From Zygosaccharomyces rouxii (Eukaryota > Ascomycota > Saccharomycetes > Saccharomycetales > Saccharomycetaceae), in contig NC_012991.1 of the NCBI RefSeq assembly GCF_000026365.1, positions 1,116,001 to 1,180,000 on the forward strand: a stretch of DNA of 64,000 nucleotides. The letters run 5' to 3'. Shown in pieces: positions 10,601 through 20,465 of this stretch (position 1 is the stretch's first letter; every line of letters starts with the position of its first letter). The notes beneath the pieces are model-generated. The model did no database searches. It had not been told where the DNA came from and worked only from the letters and a program-made list of their open reading frames with translations. Made by a program: the position numbers and the translations under genes.

Positions 10601-13600
10601 TCCTCCCAGTTCCACTGTGTTCAATAATAGGCGAACTGTTGCCAAGGCTAATGATGAGAGCAGCAGTGATGAGAGTGAAGGTGATATAGAGACAGCAAGG
10701 GAGCTATTCGCATCTGCCAAGTCAAGGGGTAAAGGAATTCAGACAGTTGATATGACTGGTAAAGTTGTCACCAAAACTACTACTGCTGAGCGTGAAAAGT
10801 TAGACCGGGAGAATATGAGAAGGAGATTGAACGTAGATCTCAATCCCTTCTATGAATCCATTTTACAATGGGACTATTGTAGGTCTGATGAATACCCAGA
10901 TGACAATATTAAGGATCATTGTGCAGATTTGAAGGATGAATTTAAATCAGTTTCGGAGTACCAGAAAATTGTTAGACCACTTCTTCTTTTAGAATGTTGG
11001 CAAGGGTTGTGTTCAGCTCGTGATAGAGGTGATTTCAGGCCTTTTAGTATTATTGTCGGTAATAGAACCGCCGTCTCGGATTTTTACGAGGTTTATGCTT
11101 CAGTTAGTAAGAAAAAGCTTCAAGAGTCAAACATTACGGACTCAGATCTCATTGTTTTAGCATATTTTCCCAATAATGTACCAGGTGGTGGATATAAAAA
11201 TGAAGACTTCAAACATGCCACAGATACTTGTTTGGCAAAGGTGCGTACTTTAAAGAATACTAAAGGAGATAATATTGATTTGACTTTACGTGTACATAGA
11301 AACCACAAGTTTGCCAAATTCCTAACTCTCAGATCCGAAATTCATGCAGTAAAAATTATGCAGATGACAACGGTCGAAAGAGAATACACTTCACTGGAAG
11401 CTCTTGAGTATTATGATTTAGTGGAACAGATATTAAGGGCAAAACCCACCCCACAAATGGATGTAAGTCAAGCTGAGATTGATTTAATAAAGAAGAAATA
11501 TAACTTGAATTTGTCTCAAGCAGCTGCTATTGTCAATACGGTTCTTAAGGAAGGTTTTTCTTTGATTCAAGGTCCCCCTGGTACTGGTAAAACTAAGACT
11601 ATTCTTGGGATTGTTGGCTATTTTCTATCTACGAGAAGTTCTCTACCCTCAAATGCTATTAAGACACCAGGTGCGGATTCATCGAATATGACTACAGATC
11701 AGCTCTTGAAGAAGCAAAAAGTTTTGATCTGTGCTCCCAGTAATGCTGCTGTTGATGAAATTGTTTTGCGTTTAAAAGAAGGTGTTTGTAACAAAGAAGG
11801 TATGCTTTTCAAGCCGAATATAGTGAGAGTTGGTAGATCAGATGCTGTCAATGCAGCTATTAAAGATTTTACTTTAGAAGAATTGGTGGACAAGCAAGTA
11901 TCCCAGAAGAATTACGAATTCTCGAAGAATCCAGAGTTAGAGAAGAAATTTAACGAAGCCGTTCATAAGAGAAGAGAACTTCGTGCTAAACTTGATGCTG
12001 AAAACGGCACGCCTACTAGTACCATGTCTACCGAAGATATTGCCAATTTGCAGTTAAAGATTAGAGAGTTGAGTAGGCAACTGAATGAATTAGGTAGAGA
12101 AAGAGATCTAATGAGAGAAAGAAATTCGGTCAACTATAGAAATCGAGATCTGGACAGGCGTAACGCTCAGGCACGTACCTTAGCAAAAAGTGATATTATT
12201 TGTTCCACTCTCTCTGGTTCGGCTCATGATGTGCTTTCTTCACTTGGAGTCAAATTTGATACAGTCATCATTGATGAAGCTTGTCAGTGTACTGAATTAT
12301 CCTCTATTATACCTTTGAGGTATGGTGGTAGGCGTTGTATCATGGTCGGTGATCCTAATCAGCTGCCCCCTACTGTGCTGTCTGGAGCCGCAAGCAGTTT
12401 CAAATATAACCAATCACTTTTTGTGCGTATGGAAAAGAACATAACGCCCTATTTGTTGGATGTACAGTACCGTATGCACTCCTCAATCAGTAAATTTCCT
12501 TCTATGGAATTTTACAAGTCAAGGTTGAAAGATGGTCCTGAGGTAGACACTCTAAATCAAAGGCCCTGGCATGAGCTTAAATACTCTCGACCTTACAAGT
12601 TTTTCGATATCTTGACTGGTAGGGAACAACAGAGTGCTAAAACGATGTCTTATGTGAATTTGGATGAAATCAAAGTTGCCATGGAATTGGTGGAATACCT
12701 TTTCCATAAATTTGACAAGATTGATTTTACTAGTAAGATTGGTGTTATTTCACCATATAAGGAACAGGCATCGAGGATGAGAAGAGAGTTTCTGTCTCGT
12801 TTCGGTGGGACGATCACACGGGAAGTAGATTTTAATACTATCGATGGGTTCCAAGGTCAAGAGAAGGAAATTATTATTATATCTTGTGTTCGTGCAGATG
12901 ATACAAAATCAAGTGTTGGTTTTCTAAGGGACTTCCGTCGTATGAATGTGGCACTAACAAGAGCTAAGACCAGTATGTGGATTTTGGGTCATCAGAAATC
13001 TTTGGTTAAGAACAAACTCTGGAATCGTTTAATTACGGATGCACAGCAGCGTGGTTGTATGGAAGTAGCATGTCCTGGTTTTCTCAATTCCAGAAATCAT
13101 AAAGCACAAGAAACGCTTGAAAAATATAGAGCACGTAATGATCCTTCTTTGCTCAATGATGACTATGATCCATTGGCAAATATGAAACCGGAATCAAAGA
13201 CTCCATCCAAGAGAAGGAGCGATAATCTAGATGCTCACCCTCGTAAAATGACATTTGATGAAAAGAAGCGTAAAGAAGAGAAGGCTACAGCTACATCACA
13301 GACCAAGAAAAAGAAGTCTTCTATATTTGGTGCTCCTAGTATTGCTAATGAGGTAACTTCATCTGGTGCTTATATTAAAGAAAAGGGAAAGCCGGAAACT
13401 AGGAAGGAATCTCTTGATCCAAAGAAGAATAGGCATGTCGGTTTTTCAGATAATTTGGAGATTATTCCTAGAGGTGACGACGAGGATGTCGGTGAGTCTC
13501 CCCCTGCTGGCAAACAGAAAGAAAATAAATCTGGAAGAAGTAGTCCACCACTCCAGAAATCTGATTCCGATAGTGATGAAGAGGAAAACGACTATACACC

Positions 13601-14000
13601 GAGACCTCCGGAAGACACTGTCTTACCAGGTGCCAAGAAGCAAAGAAGTGATTTCGAACAGTCTTTTTATGATGACTATCAACCACCAGCACCAAAGGAA
13701 CCAATTCCTTTGGGCTCAAGAGGTGGCATTCGCGAATATCCTGAGAATATTCCATCGACAAATGGCTCTAACCGACCTGATAGAAATTCTGATCAGCGTC
13801 CCCCACATAATGGTTCAGTTTCGGAAAATCGTGCTCCTCTTCAAGGCATGGCATCGCAAGGACCGCAGCACATGCACAAATCACCATCACCATCGAGTTA
13901 CAATGCTTCACGTAGCAATACTGCTGGTAGTGGTAGATCTGGTGGAAGACACCAGTCATCCAATCCATTTATTCCCAAGAAAAAGCCACATCACAGGTAG
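7608..14000 (+). CDS. SEN1: Sen1 RNA/DNA helicase (transcription termination)
   Basis: A 2130-residue superfamily 1 helicase, near the 2231 residues of S. cerevisiae Sen1. The first 950 residues or so form the long helical N-terminal domain. The helicase core shows GPPGTGKT (about residue 1321, motif I), DEACQ (about 1555, motif II), GDPNQLPP (III), YRMH (IV), DGFQGQEKE (about 1745, V) and ALTRAK (VI). The C-terminal 350 residues are disordered and basic, with likely nuclear localisation signals. Sen1 works with Nrd1 and Nab3 to end transcription of snoRNAs and other non-coding RNAs and resolves R-loops. The ATG at 7608 opens the frame. It is convergent with ATG23. Confidence 0.97.
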   Translation: MSSADSVMEQRYEVAKGFIPTIEKVYAGTNGDMPEANLLGELLKLLAELPGDFHLFCDPTFEPISVFCLTIFSFNEQGTVSWLKNKFNPTLASCDKCILNFTRGKCKMLQHFAVQRHVPHEHVSKFNDIVCLWRSESVFPVLHSISVNGNTEVNVTREIELALFECLCNPHILRLKNELRLTFNAIFTFMFHSELPFLDPYNPDFFKTFVAGIIFCWCEGTKDEIKWAKTVLNKLHRENYRIDLKNFGSDVLEEINIHLLFLQNPANWNEVVVSQFWSRLIPIFALFDKEIFTEFFEVPKNIDSLKKTVRFPIESIYKMWYNHLGKTYRDKPLEFLLRALCIFLEKLGASFWSKLEPFTFHSILDIVFDKDIFANKLVRVQNNPIPDDEVGIVLSFAGSITDMVSWTLPFYKALSTSKRIQMVKKVSMAFLRAISNHNSLKSIPKACLMNSSTALLRAVLTIRPDELAMLYERQDFEVVLYSKTDSRALLNNPLIQEIVLRSATNPMELYPDLGDSAVSVSTSAMMVLTKAINFDILMLCEATYKLYSGRQANDLNLTPALLNNLTSRLDLRSFHDGPLLAKQLLISFNHINGLLTVEKSKDTSTQRHNALIKQYYHHCTKIVEKFADILPNQLSKILAEEGPAQGFWSCIFSSNTELYQAATNILYDTFDVEGRFEGIHAILKNNLTNQLRAINLVLHQLIKCEFYEPCPRAIRVLMDVVSAFSDPVAGILANYQTLKNDKTDIELNKIWELTWSFLDTIYRCTLNWATKYEYSELENFTKDTLDLSRSLVDSYREFSDALGDSKIDLFESVVKAFKNMLYWLRLSDDALLDSCVRLIVSASDLASEKAINFDDSLVEMMAKYGAKAKKFSNKLSDQQSREILMKAETFNKPLTDRTVSEAEAYHKEKELAKLGRTTSPSPQPDVTTSATESKADFLQRKATSSSITGRPKAMQSKITSFGSFQPSTSTLLHQHKPIKPLSKMELARRQLMSNRVVHPPSSTVFNNRRTVAKANDESSSDESEGDIETARELFASAKSRGKGIQTVDMTGKVVTKTTTAEREKLDRENMRRRLNVDLNPFYESILQWDYCRSDEYPDDNIKDHCADLKDEFKSVSEYQKIVRPLLLLECWQGLCSARDRGDFRPFSIIVGNRTAVSDFYEVYASVSKKKLQESNITDSDLIVLAYFPNNVPGGGYKNEDFKHATDTCLAKVRTLKNTKGDNIDLTLRVHRNHKFAKFLTLRSEIHAVKIMQMTTVEREYTSLEALEYYDLVEQILRAKPTPQMDVSQAEIDLIKKKYNLNLSQAAAIVNTVLKEGFSLIQGPPGTGKTKTILGIVGYFLSTRSSLPSNAIKTPGADSSNMTTDQLLKKQKVLICAPSNAAVDEIVLRLKEGVCNKEGMLFKPNIVRVGRSDAVNAAIKDFTLEELVDKQVSQKNYEFSKNPELEKKFNEAVHKRRELRAKLDAENGTPTSTMSTEDIANLQLKIRELSRQLNELGRERDLMRERNSVNYRNRDLDRRNAQARTLAKSDIICSTLSGSAHDVLSSLGVKFDTVIIDEACQCTELSSIIPLRYGGRRCIMVGDPNQLPPTVLSGAASSFKYNQSLFVRMEKNITPYLLDVQYRMHSSISKFPSMEFYKSRLKDGPEVDTLNQRPWHELKYSRPYKFFDILTGREQQSAKTMSYVNLDEIKVAMELVEYLFHKFDKIDFTSKIGVISPYKEQASRMRREFLSRFGGTITREVDFNTIDGFQGQEKEIIIISCVRADDTKSSVGFLRDFRRMNVALTRAKTSMWILGHQKSLVKNKLWNRLITDAQQRGCMEVACPGFLNSRNHKAQETLEKYRARNDPSLLNDDYDPLANMKPESKTPSKRRSDNLDAHPRKMTFDEKKRKEEKATATSQTKKKKSSIFGAPSIANEVTSSGAYIKEKGKPETRKESLDPKKNRHVGFSDNLEIIPRGDDEDVGESPPAGKQKENKSGRSSPPLQKSDSDSDEEENDYTPRPPEDTVLPGAKKQRSDFEQSFYDDYQPPAPKEPIPLGSRGGIREYPENIPSTNGSNRPDRNSDQRPPHNGSVSENRAPLQGMASQGPQHMHKSPSPSSYNASRSNTAGSGRSGGRHQSSNPFIPKKKPHHR

Positions 14001-14112
14001 TTTTTGATCTTTCTTTTTTTTTTCTTTATTTTAATTACTATTGCATTGCATTATAAAGATTCATCGTATGTTTAATCATTATAACAAGCCAATCCTACAG
14101 AATAAAGCGAGC

Positions 14113-15429
14113 TTAATCTCGTTTATCAGACTTACCCTTGGCGAATTCCATGTTTTCCAGTTCGATGTCGTTAGCATCAGTTGCTGGATCTACAGTTTTA
14201 TCGGTGATCCCAATCTTGGGTGGTGATTTACTTGCCACTAGAAAAGGTGGGCTTGAATGGCTATGTGATGGTGATGCTTGATAGCGATTCTTCTTTGGTA
14301 TATTAAGAGGTTGTGCAGTTTCACCTGAAATTTCCACAAGTGCCTTTTCAATTACTTCTTTTTCATCTGTGATGAGAGTAATTAGGATATCGCTGTCAGT
14401 AGCAGCAATGGTCGTGTTTAAATCAGCGATGGTTTTTTTTAACCAATTTTTAATCTGACCAGAAGGCAAGCCGTCTTTACTGGTTAGAGCAGTACTCAGC
14501 CGGTCTTCTAACTCCTTCACCAATTGAGCACATTCGCCCCAAAGGTTCCTTTGAGTAATCAAATTCGAAGAATCCTCCTTCTTGTGAGTTAACTGATCCT
14601 GTAAAGAGCGAATTTTCATATCTATAAATTCAGAAGCATGGTTAGCGATATCTTGTTGCTCTTGTTCCCTCTTCTTATTATCTTCATTCAGTTGTAAATT
14701 GAACAGTCTATGGCTCAAGAAGGAAAATTCTGGAGCTTCTGGTATGGCTAGTCCTACTTTATTGAGCAATTTTTTCCTGGATTGATGTATTTTATCAATA
14801 GATTCATCGATTCTGATGGTTTCACGTCGTATTCTGGCCTGGTTGGATCTTAATTCCGTGATTATAAAAGCCTGATCCTTTTTAAAATCTCTCAGTAGTG
14901 ACTCTAACTGTTTGATATCTTTAATCGATTCTTCATGACATGCTTGCAATAGCTCTGCTGATTGCAGTAATCGACGTCTATCTACAAATCCATTTTCTTC
15001 ATCTCTTTCTGTGGTTGGTTCCGCCGCCAACGAGGTGTTCGTGGCACCAACAAGCTCGATATACTGATTAAGCAACGGCCTATAACTTGAACTGATAGGT
15101 ATCGATACTTTCGATTCTGGTAGTGGTGAAAATTCGAGTGACCATTTTTTCTTCTCATCTTGTAATTTAATCTCCTTGTCGGCTAATTTACCAAATTTTT
15201 CCTTTGAAGATTTCAACATTCCCACCGTCTCCTTGATTTCACCGTCACAAGCAATTAGCATATCATTCAATTTGCATAGATCGTTAAAACATATATAGAT
15301 ATCCCTTCTTACACCGTCTAATTGAGATGATAAATTGTCATCCTGTAATGCACGTCTGTGGACCATAACAAGACTTTTCAGGAAATCCACAATTTCTGCG
15401 TGCTGCCGCAGTATATTCTCTAGTGCCAT
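14113..15429 (-). CDS. ATG23: Autophagy protein Atg23
   Basis: A 438-residue, largely coiled-coil protein, similar in length to S. cerevisiae Atg23 (453) and in its position between SEN1 and IMD3. Long amphipathic helices span about residues 1-120, 160-240 and 255-350; the C-terminal 70 residues are low complexity. Atg23 is a peripheral membrane protein that tethers and moves Atg9 vesicles to the phagophore assembly site, mainly for the Cvt pathway. It has no catalytic motif, so the call rests on architecture and synteny. It is convergent with SEN1, with 112 bp between them. Its upstream region is shared with the IMD gene. Confidence 0.85.
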   Translation of the reverse strand: MALENILRQHAEIVDFLKSLVMVHRRALQDDNLSSQLDGVRRDIYICFNDLCKLNDMLIACDGEIKETVGMLKSSKEKFGKLADKEIKLQDEKKKWSLEFSPLPESKVSIPISSSYRPLLNQYIELVGATNTSLAAEPTTERDEENGFVDRRRLLQSAELLQACHEESIKDIKQLESLLRDFKKDQAFIITELRSNQARIRRETIRIDESIDKIHQSRKKLLNKVGLAIPEAPEFSFLSHRLFNLQLNEDNKKREQEQQDIANHASEFIDMKIRSLQDQLTHKKEDSSNLITQRNLWGECAQLVKELEDRLSTALTSKDGLPSGQIKNWLKKTIADLNTTIAATDSDILITLITDEKEVIEKALVEISGETAQPLNIPKKNRYQASPSHSHSSPPFLVASKSPPKIGITDKTVDPATDANDIELENMEFAKGKSDKRD

Positions 15430-16369
15430 TGGTAGAGATATACTTAGTTTTCAAATGCGACTTGTCGGTTAAATGTAGCAGTCAAAGGGTTTTAATGCTT
15501 TGTGAATCCTTCTTGATATTACGATTACTTTTTAGGGCTTGTGACGTGAGCCATGTTAGGGCACGCTTGTCCGGGACAACCGGGGAAGTGTACGGTGGTC
15601 ACGTGCACTAAAGACACTCCATCAAAGGCAGGATCTCATTTCAATTACCGTCTGAAACTCAGAATTCCAGTGCCCATTTGCCCTCGGTGCATCTCTCTTC
15701 CCAGGCGATTAACTATAACCAAAACCCGTTTTACTTTTTTGATGCATTTCTTAACATCTCGGAGTTTCAGCCCTAATCGCATCGCCTAGGGCTCGACAAG
15801 ATATTTCCCAGACTCGGTTCATCCGTATGGTACATATCGTAACCCATCACGGTGGACTTGCATGGAAATGGCTCCTGGCCTGTTGTTAGACAAAGGATTT
15901 CAGTTCGAGGCAAACCAGTCGGTTCAGCCGTGGGGAAGACTGATAGTTCCGGACTCTTACAGGGGAACGGGAACGGGAATTGAGACGGGAATTGGCTCAT
16001 CCAGACGCTACTGCGCCGCACCAGTTTGAGACTGATAATGATACGCTGTCAATTCGAATCAGGATAATAATAATAATTTATTACCATTATTACCAATTTA
16101 TTATGTGATCATGTGACCACAAAAATTTTTCACATTTCTTTTTCCAGCTGGTTCGCCTCATCTCATCGCTCACAGAAAATTTTCCAAAAAGTATAAATAT
16201 GGCAATATTTTACCCATGGTCTTACTAAATAATTTATCTCTTCTTTATACGGTTGGGTTTATTTATTTGGACTTGGTTGGTTTTTAGATGTAGTGGAATC
16301 CTTGTATATTATCACCGCTAAAAGACTACTTATTCTCTGTAGCATACTAAATCCTAATAAACTTCACCA
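15430..16369. promoter_or_regulatory. ATG23-IMD divergent promoter region
   Basis: No gene is seen in these 940 bp, although 15541-16020 is clearly more GC-rich than its surroundings. Sites seen: an odd palindrome TTGTCCGGGACAA (15567-15579); a Cbf1-type TCACGTG (15599-15605); four GGGAA boxes at 15963-15991 spaced in multiples of 6 bp; a PAC-like CTCATCGC (16162-16169) next to AAAATTTT (16176-16183), the pair found upstream of ribosome and nucleotide synthesis genes; and a TATAAATA box at 16192-16199, about 170 bp before the IMD start. Functions are inferred from consensus matches only. Confidence 0.55.
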
Positions 16370-18138
16370 ATGGTTAGAGATCATACAACGGCTTTGGAAT
16401 ATCTATCCACTTTTGAAGGCAAAGACGGTCTTTCAGTCCATCAATTGATGGATTCCAACGTGAGAGGTGGGTTAACTTATAATGATTTTCTTGTGCTACC
16501 AGGAAAGGTCAATTTCCCATCTTCTCAAGTGGAATTGAAGACTAAATTGACCAAGAAAATTTCCTTACATGCACCATTTGTATCTTCTCCTATGGATACG
16601 GTTACTGAGTCTGAAATGGCCATTCACATTGCGTTGTTGGGTGGTATTGGTATTATTCACCACAACTGTTCAGCTGAAGCACAAGCTGAAATGGTTAGAA
16701 AGGTGAAGAAATACGAAAACGGATTTATCAATCATCCAATTGTTATCTCTCCAGATGTTACCGTTGGTGAAGCAAAGGCTATGAAACAACAATTTGGATT
16801 TGCTGGATTCCCAGTTACAGGTATGTGATATTGATATTAATTTTACTAAGTTTAAATCGCACAGATGATGACTATTCAAAAAACTACAAAATAACTTTCG
16901 TTCTACTGAGTATGATCAAACGATCGTGTAGAGAAGTTTTAAAACCCTGAATTGTGCGATTTATTTTCTTTTTGAAATCTCTATGTTCCCAGATTAGCAG
17001 TTTTACTAACACAGTTTTGACAGAAAACGGTAAGCTTTACTCCAAGTTGATCGGTATTGTTACTTCTCGTGATATTCAATTCGTTGAGGACAATTCTTTG
17101 ACAATCTCTGATATCATGACTAAGGATGTCGTTACCGGTTCTCAAGGTATCACCTTGTCTCAAGGTAATGAAATCTTGAAGTCAACCAAGAAGGGTAAGT
17201 TGCCAATTGTCGATTCTAAGGGCAATTTGGTTTCCATGTTGTCAAGAACTGATTTGATGAAAAATCAAAATTTCCCACTAGCATCCAAGTCTGCATCCAC
17301 CAAGCAATTGCTTTGTGGTGCTGCCATTGGTACTCTTCCTGCTGACAGAGAAAGATTGAGACAATTGGCTGAAGCTGGATTGGACGTTGTTGTCTTGGAT
17401 TCTTCTCAAGGTAACTCAATCTTCCAAATCGATATGATTAAGTGGATTAAGAGTGCTTTCCCACAAATCGAAATCATTGGTGGTAACGTCTGTACTAGAG
17501 AACAAGCTGCTAGTCTAATTGCAGCTGGTGTTGACGGTTTGAGAATTGGTATGGGTTCTGGTTCTATCTGTATTACCCAAGAAGTCATGGCTTGTGGTAG
17601 ACCTCAAGGTTCAGCCGTTTACAACGTCTGTAAATTCTCTAATGAATTTGGTGTTCCATGTATTGCCGATGGTGGTGTTCAAAACATTGGTCACATCACT
17701 AAGGCAGTGGCATTGGGTGCTTCTACCGCTATGATGGGTGGTATGTTAGCTGGTACCGCTGAATCTCCAGGTGAATACTTCTACAGAGATGGTCAGAGAT
17801 TAAAGGCTTACCGTGGTATGGGTTCTATTGATGCTATGCAAAAGACCGATGCCAAGGGTAATGCTGCAACTTCTCGTTACTTCTCTGAATCTGATGACGT
17901 TTTTGTCGCCCAAGGTGTTTCTGGTTCTGTTATCGACAAGGGTTCCATTCACAAGTTTTTGCCATATTTGTACAATGGTTTGCAACACTCTTTGCAAGAC
18001 ATTGGTTGTAAGTCTTTGGTCGACTTGAGAGAAAACGTCGATTCCGGTAACGTCAGATTTGAATTCAGAACTGCTTCTGCTCAATTGGAAGGTGGTATTA
18101 ACAACTTGTACTCCTACGAAAAGCGTCTCCACAATTGA
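16370..18138 (+). CDS. IMD4: IMP dehydrogenase, spliced (pre-duplication IMD3/IMD4)
   Basis: IMP dehydrogenase converts IMP to XMP, the limiting step of GTP synthesis. Two exons, 16370-16820 and 17024-18138, join to a 521-residue protein (S. cerevisiae 523). The intron has GTATGT at 16821, the branch point TACTAAC at 17004-17010 and ends at AG 17023; splicing joins FPVT to [11 protein letters not shown] and restores the CBS-domain sequence. Without splicing the frame stops after FPVTGM. The catalytic cysteine lies in [10 protein letters not shown], and the mobile flap as RYFSESD. S. cerevisiae IMD4 keeps such an intron whereas IMD2 and IMD3 have none, so the ancestral gene was probably split. 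The intron contains snR54. Codon usage in exon 2 is strongly biased, as for a highly expressed gene. Confidence 0.96.
16854..16962 (+). ncRNA. SNR54: C/D-box snoRNA snR54 in the IMD intron
   Basis: Inside the IMD intron lies a complete C/D-box layout: terminal stem AAATCGCAC (16854-16862) pairing perfectly with GTGCGATTT (16954-16962), box C ATGATGA (16865-16871), box D' CTGA (16906-16909), a weak C' (ATGATC near 16912) and box D CTGA (16947-16950). The 12 bases before D', AACTTTCGTTCT (16893-16904), are complementary to AGAACGAAAGTT, a conserved 18S rRNA segment as I recall it. The fifth-nucleotide rule then points at the second A of GAAC. S. cerevisiae snR54 sits in the IMD4 intron and guides methylation of 18S A974, so location and guide agree. 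The mature ends are probably a few bases inside the stem. Confidence 0.9.
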
Positions 18139-18264
18139 GTTCAATCAAAAATTCTTGGTCGTCCTGTATACTAAAATATAAAAATATAATATTACGATAA
18201 GATATTATCATCGTGTTTGTCGCTTATCTTCATTATTTCCCCTTTTAAAGCCAAAGTATAAATT

Positions 18265-18295
18265 AAAAAAAAAAAAAATATATATATATATATTT
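18265..18295. repeat. Poly-A / (AT)n tract in IMD-CNA1 3' region
   Basis: A run of about 13 A followed by about 8 AT repeats, located between the convergent IMD and CNA1 genes. It resembles yeast polyadenylation efficiency elements and may serve both 3' ends. Confidence 0.6.
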
Positions 18296-18359
18296 GATGT
18301 CCGAGTTGTTCTACATACACAACCATAATAAGATGGTCTACGTTAGCTGTATTTCATTT

Positions 18360-20036
18360 TTACCTTTTTTGTTCCATTTTCCTCATGATATCCTTGTAAA
18401 AATTCGTCTTTTCCCTTCTAACTTCTTCTAGTGAAGGTGGCATTTTTTCATTGACCAAGTCTTGTTTTCTTGCTCTTTCAAAAGTTGACAAAGTTTCACT
18501 TAAACCTTCAGGACCATGAGCCAAGGCACCACGAGGTAGAGTACCCGCATTCATTGCCTTTAAATATTCTACTTTATCACCCTCTTTCCTCAAAACCGAA
18601 TACATTCTTGAAACTTTAGCGATAGCCAAAATTTTGTTACGCAGGGCTTTCCTTCTAGCTTCATCATCCAAAATACTCGATGTTGTTTGATCCTTCTTAT
18701 CGGTTTCGCCGGTTTGTGGATCAGGTTTTTCACCAACACGGTTTTGAATAACAGGAGTATCTTCTTCGAGCTCATCGTCCGTACAGATGTTTAAAATTGA
18801 AACTAACATTTCCGTTACTTTTTCACCAACAAATGGTAGCGACCAAGTGAAAACATCCATAAAATCTGGCAACCAATAGGGATGAGGTGACATGTTAAAT
18901 TGACGAATATTCATAACGTTGGACTCGTATTTCAGAACTGCGGCCTTGTTTCTGTAGGTATCCAGATAATTTGGTGCACTGAAAAGCGTCAAAAGACTGG
19001 GGAAACCAAGAGTCTTTGTGTTCTTGTACATTCTGTAACCAGCATCTTGAGCTTCATGTGCTCTAATAATGGACAGTAGACCAGTTCTCTGTAGGAAATC
19101 ACATGAAGCTTGATAAGTAAAGGCAAATGAACAACCTCTTATCGAATTAGGGACAAACTTCTCCAACGTATGTTCTTCAGCATCTTCATCATAAGTTTCT
19201 ATAGGATCAGCCCAAACCAGATCACACATTAGTCCTCTAGATGGGATTTCCCTAAATCTGTTTATCTTGTTAACGTCTTGTGCCGTATGAAGCTCTGGAG
19301 AAATACCACCATGTACACAGAAGTATTGACCATTCATAAGAGCAGCTAATGGCAGTGCATTGAAAGATCTACAGCATGCTTCATAAACTTTCAAAGTATA
19401 TTTGTGCAAACATTCATTTTTGAAAGTGAAATATGATGTTAAATGTTTACACTCATGATTCCCTCTTAATAGCCAAAAATGATCCTTAAAATTCAATTTC
19501 AATGAGTATAGATAGATCAAACATTCAAATGAAAATGAACCACGATCCACATAATCACCTAGAAATAGGTACGGTGTGTCTTTGGGATTACCACCAACTT
19601 CAAATAGCTTCAAAAGATCATAATATTGACCATGAATATCACCACAAACTGTAACCGGTGCTGGTACATTCAAAAGATTTGGTTCCTCTCCAAGACAATT
19701 CTTTGCCATTTCTAAAATTTTCAACGCCTGATCCTCTCTAAGTCTACCTTCTTTCCTGAAATGTTCTCTCAAAAATTCATGATTTGGTAATCCAGTATCT
19801 CGATAAAACAATTCATGGTCTTCAGGTACTTTATTCGTGATGGGTGCCACGCTAGTAACAACTCTGTCCTTTGTAGAGACTCTGGAACCATCTTCCAATA
19901 CATAGGACTCCAAATCGCCCGATCCTATTTTGGCAGTAGAATCTGGCATCATCGGTTTTTCTTCCATAACTTCCAAGGCAGCATTGATCTTTTCAGTATT
20001 GATCTGGGCCTCAGATTTACCTCTAGGTCTTGACAT
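18360..20036 (-). CDS. CNA1: Calcineurin catalytic subunit A
   Basis: A 558-residue serine/threonine phosphatase of the PP2B type. Metal-binding motifs are GDIHGQ (residues 132-137), GDYVDRG (160-166) and RGNHE (191-195). The regulatory-subunit-binding helix follows the catalytic domain, then a calmodulin-binding basic helix (about residues 465-490) and a C-terminal autoinhibitory region. Calcineurin is activated by calcium and calmodulin and dephosphorylates Crz1 to start the calcium and salt stress response. S. cerevisiae has two copies, CNA1 and CMP2, next to IMD3 and near IMD4; here there is one gene beside one IMD gene, so it is co-orthologous to both. The ATG at 20036 gives [11 protein letters not shown]. 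Confidence 0.96.
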   Translation of the reverse strand: MSRPRGKSEAQINTEKINAALEVMEEKPMMPDSTAKIGSGDLESYVLEDGSRVSTKDRVVTSVAPITNKVPEDHELFYRDTGLPNHEFLREHFRKEGRLREDQALKILEMAKNCLGEEPNLLNVPAPVTVCGDIHGQYYDLLKLFEVGGNPKDTPYLFLGDYVDRGSFSFECLIYLYSLKLNFKDHFWLLRGNHECKHLTSYFTFKNECLHKYTLKVYEACCRSFNALPLAALMNGQYFCVHGGISPELHTAQDVNKINRFREIPSRGLMCDLVWADPIETYDEDAEEHTLEKFVPNSIRGCSFAFTYQASCDFLQRTGLLSIIRAHEAQDAGYRMYKNTKTLGFPSLLTLFSAPNYLDTYRNKAAVLKYESNVMNIRQFNMSPHPYWLPDFMDVFTWSLPFVGEKVTEMLVSILNICTDDELEEDTPVIQNRVGEKPDPQTGETDKKDQTTSSILDDEARRKALRNKILAIAKVSRMYSVLRKEGDKVEYLKAMNAGTLPRGALAHGPEGLSETLSTFERARKQDLVNEKMPPSLEEVRREKTNFYKDIMRKMEQKR

Positions 20037-20465
20037 CTTAAACTAGTGGGAAAAGAAGCGGAGAAAAAGAATGAAATCTTCTGGAAGCAACGAGAGCGCT
20101 TTTCAAAGGTTGAGAATTTTTCGAGCACTTCTTTAAAGCTTTCAACAAACCTTCTTCTTTATTGCCAAGCTTATACTCTAGTCCTTCTTTCAATTAACGT
20201 GTACTTATGAATAAGTATCCGGGGACGCTTCACGTATCATTTTCAATCCATCCCCACCATTCACCAAAAGCCGGGTCAACCGGCTTTTGAGGGAGTGAAA
20301 AAAAATTGAAAAATTTGAAGCTCATCGCACCGAATATTGAGGACTTCTAGGCTAAAAACTGCTGGTTATCGTTGGTTTTAAGCTCTGAAAGTTGTTGGAA
20401 TCGATTCTCATCGGTTACATTGACCTACATAGCAAGTTTGACGAATTTCGAAAGGTTTCTTCAAG
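20037..20465. promoter_or_regulatory. CNA1-TSR2 divergent promoter with PAC and RRPE
   Basis: No gene is seen in these 429 bp. Upstream of TSR2 lie an RRPE motif TGAAAAATTTG (20307-20317) and a PAC motif GCTCATCGC (20320-20328), three bases apart and about 140 bp before the start codon. This pair marks the ribosome biogenesis regulon in budding yeasts, and TSR2 belongs to that set. A perfect 9-bp inverted repeat, AAAAGCCGG and CCGGCTTTT with a 5-base spacer (20266-20288), lies 18 bp upstream of the RRPE. Confidence 0.8.

Noticed and set aside
15553..16021. Small open frames (78 and 82 codons) in the GC-rich block before IMD
   Set aside because: Composition explains them; the sequences show no domain, and they overlap promoter motifs. 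One could still be an upstream transcript, but nothing supports a protein.
16820..16954. Apparent frameshift or broken gene in IMD
   Set aside because: A canonical intron (GTATGT, TACTAAC, AG) joins the two parts exactly at a conserved position, so the gene is intact.
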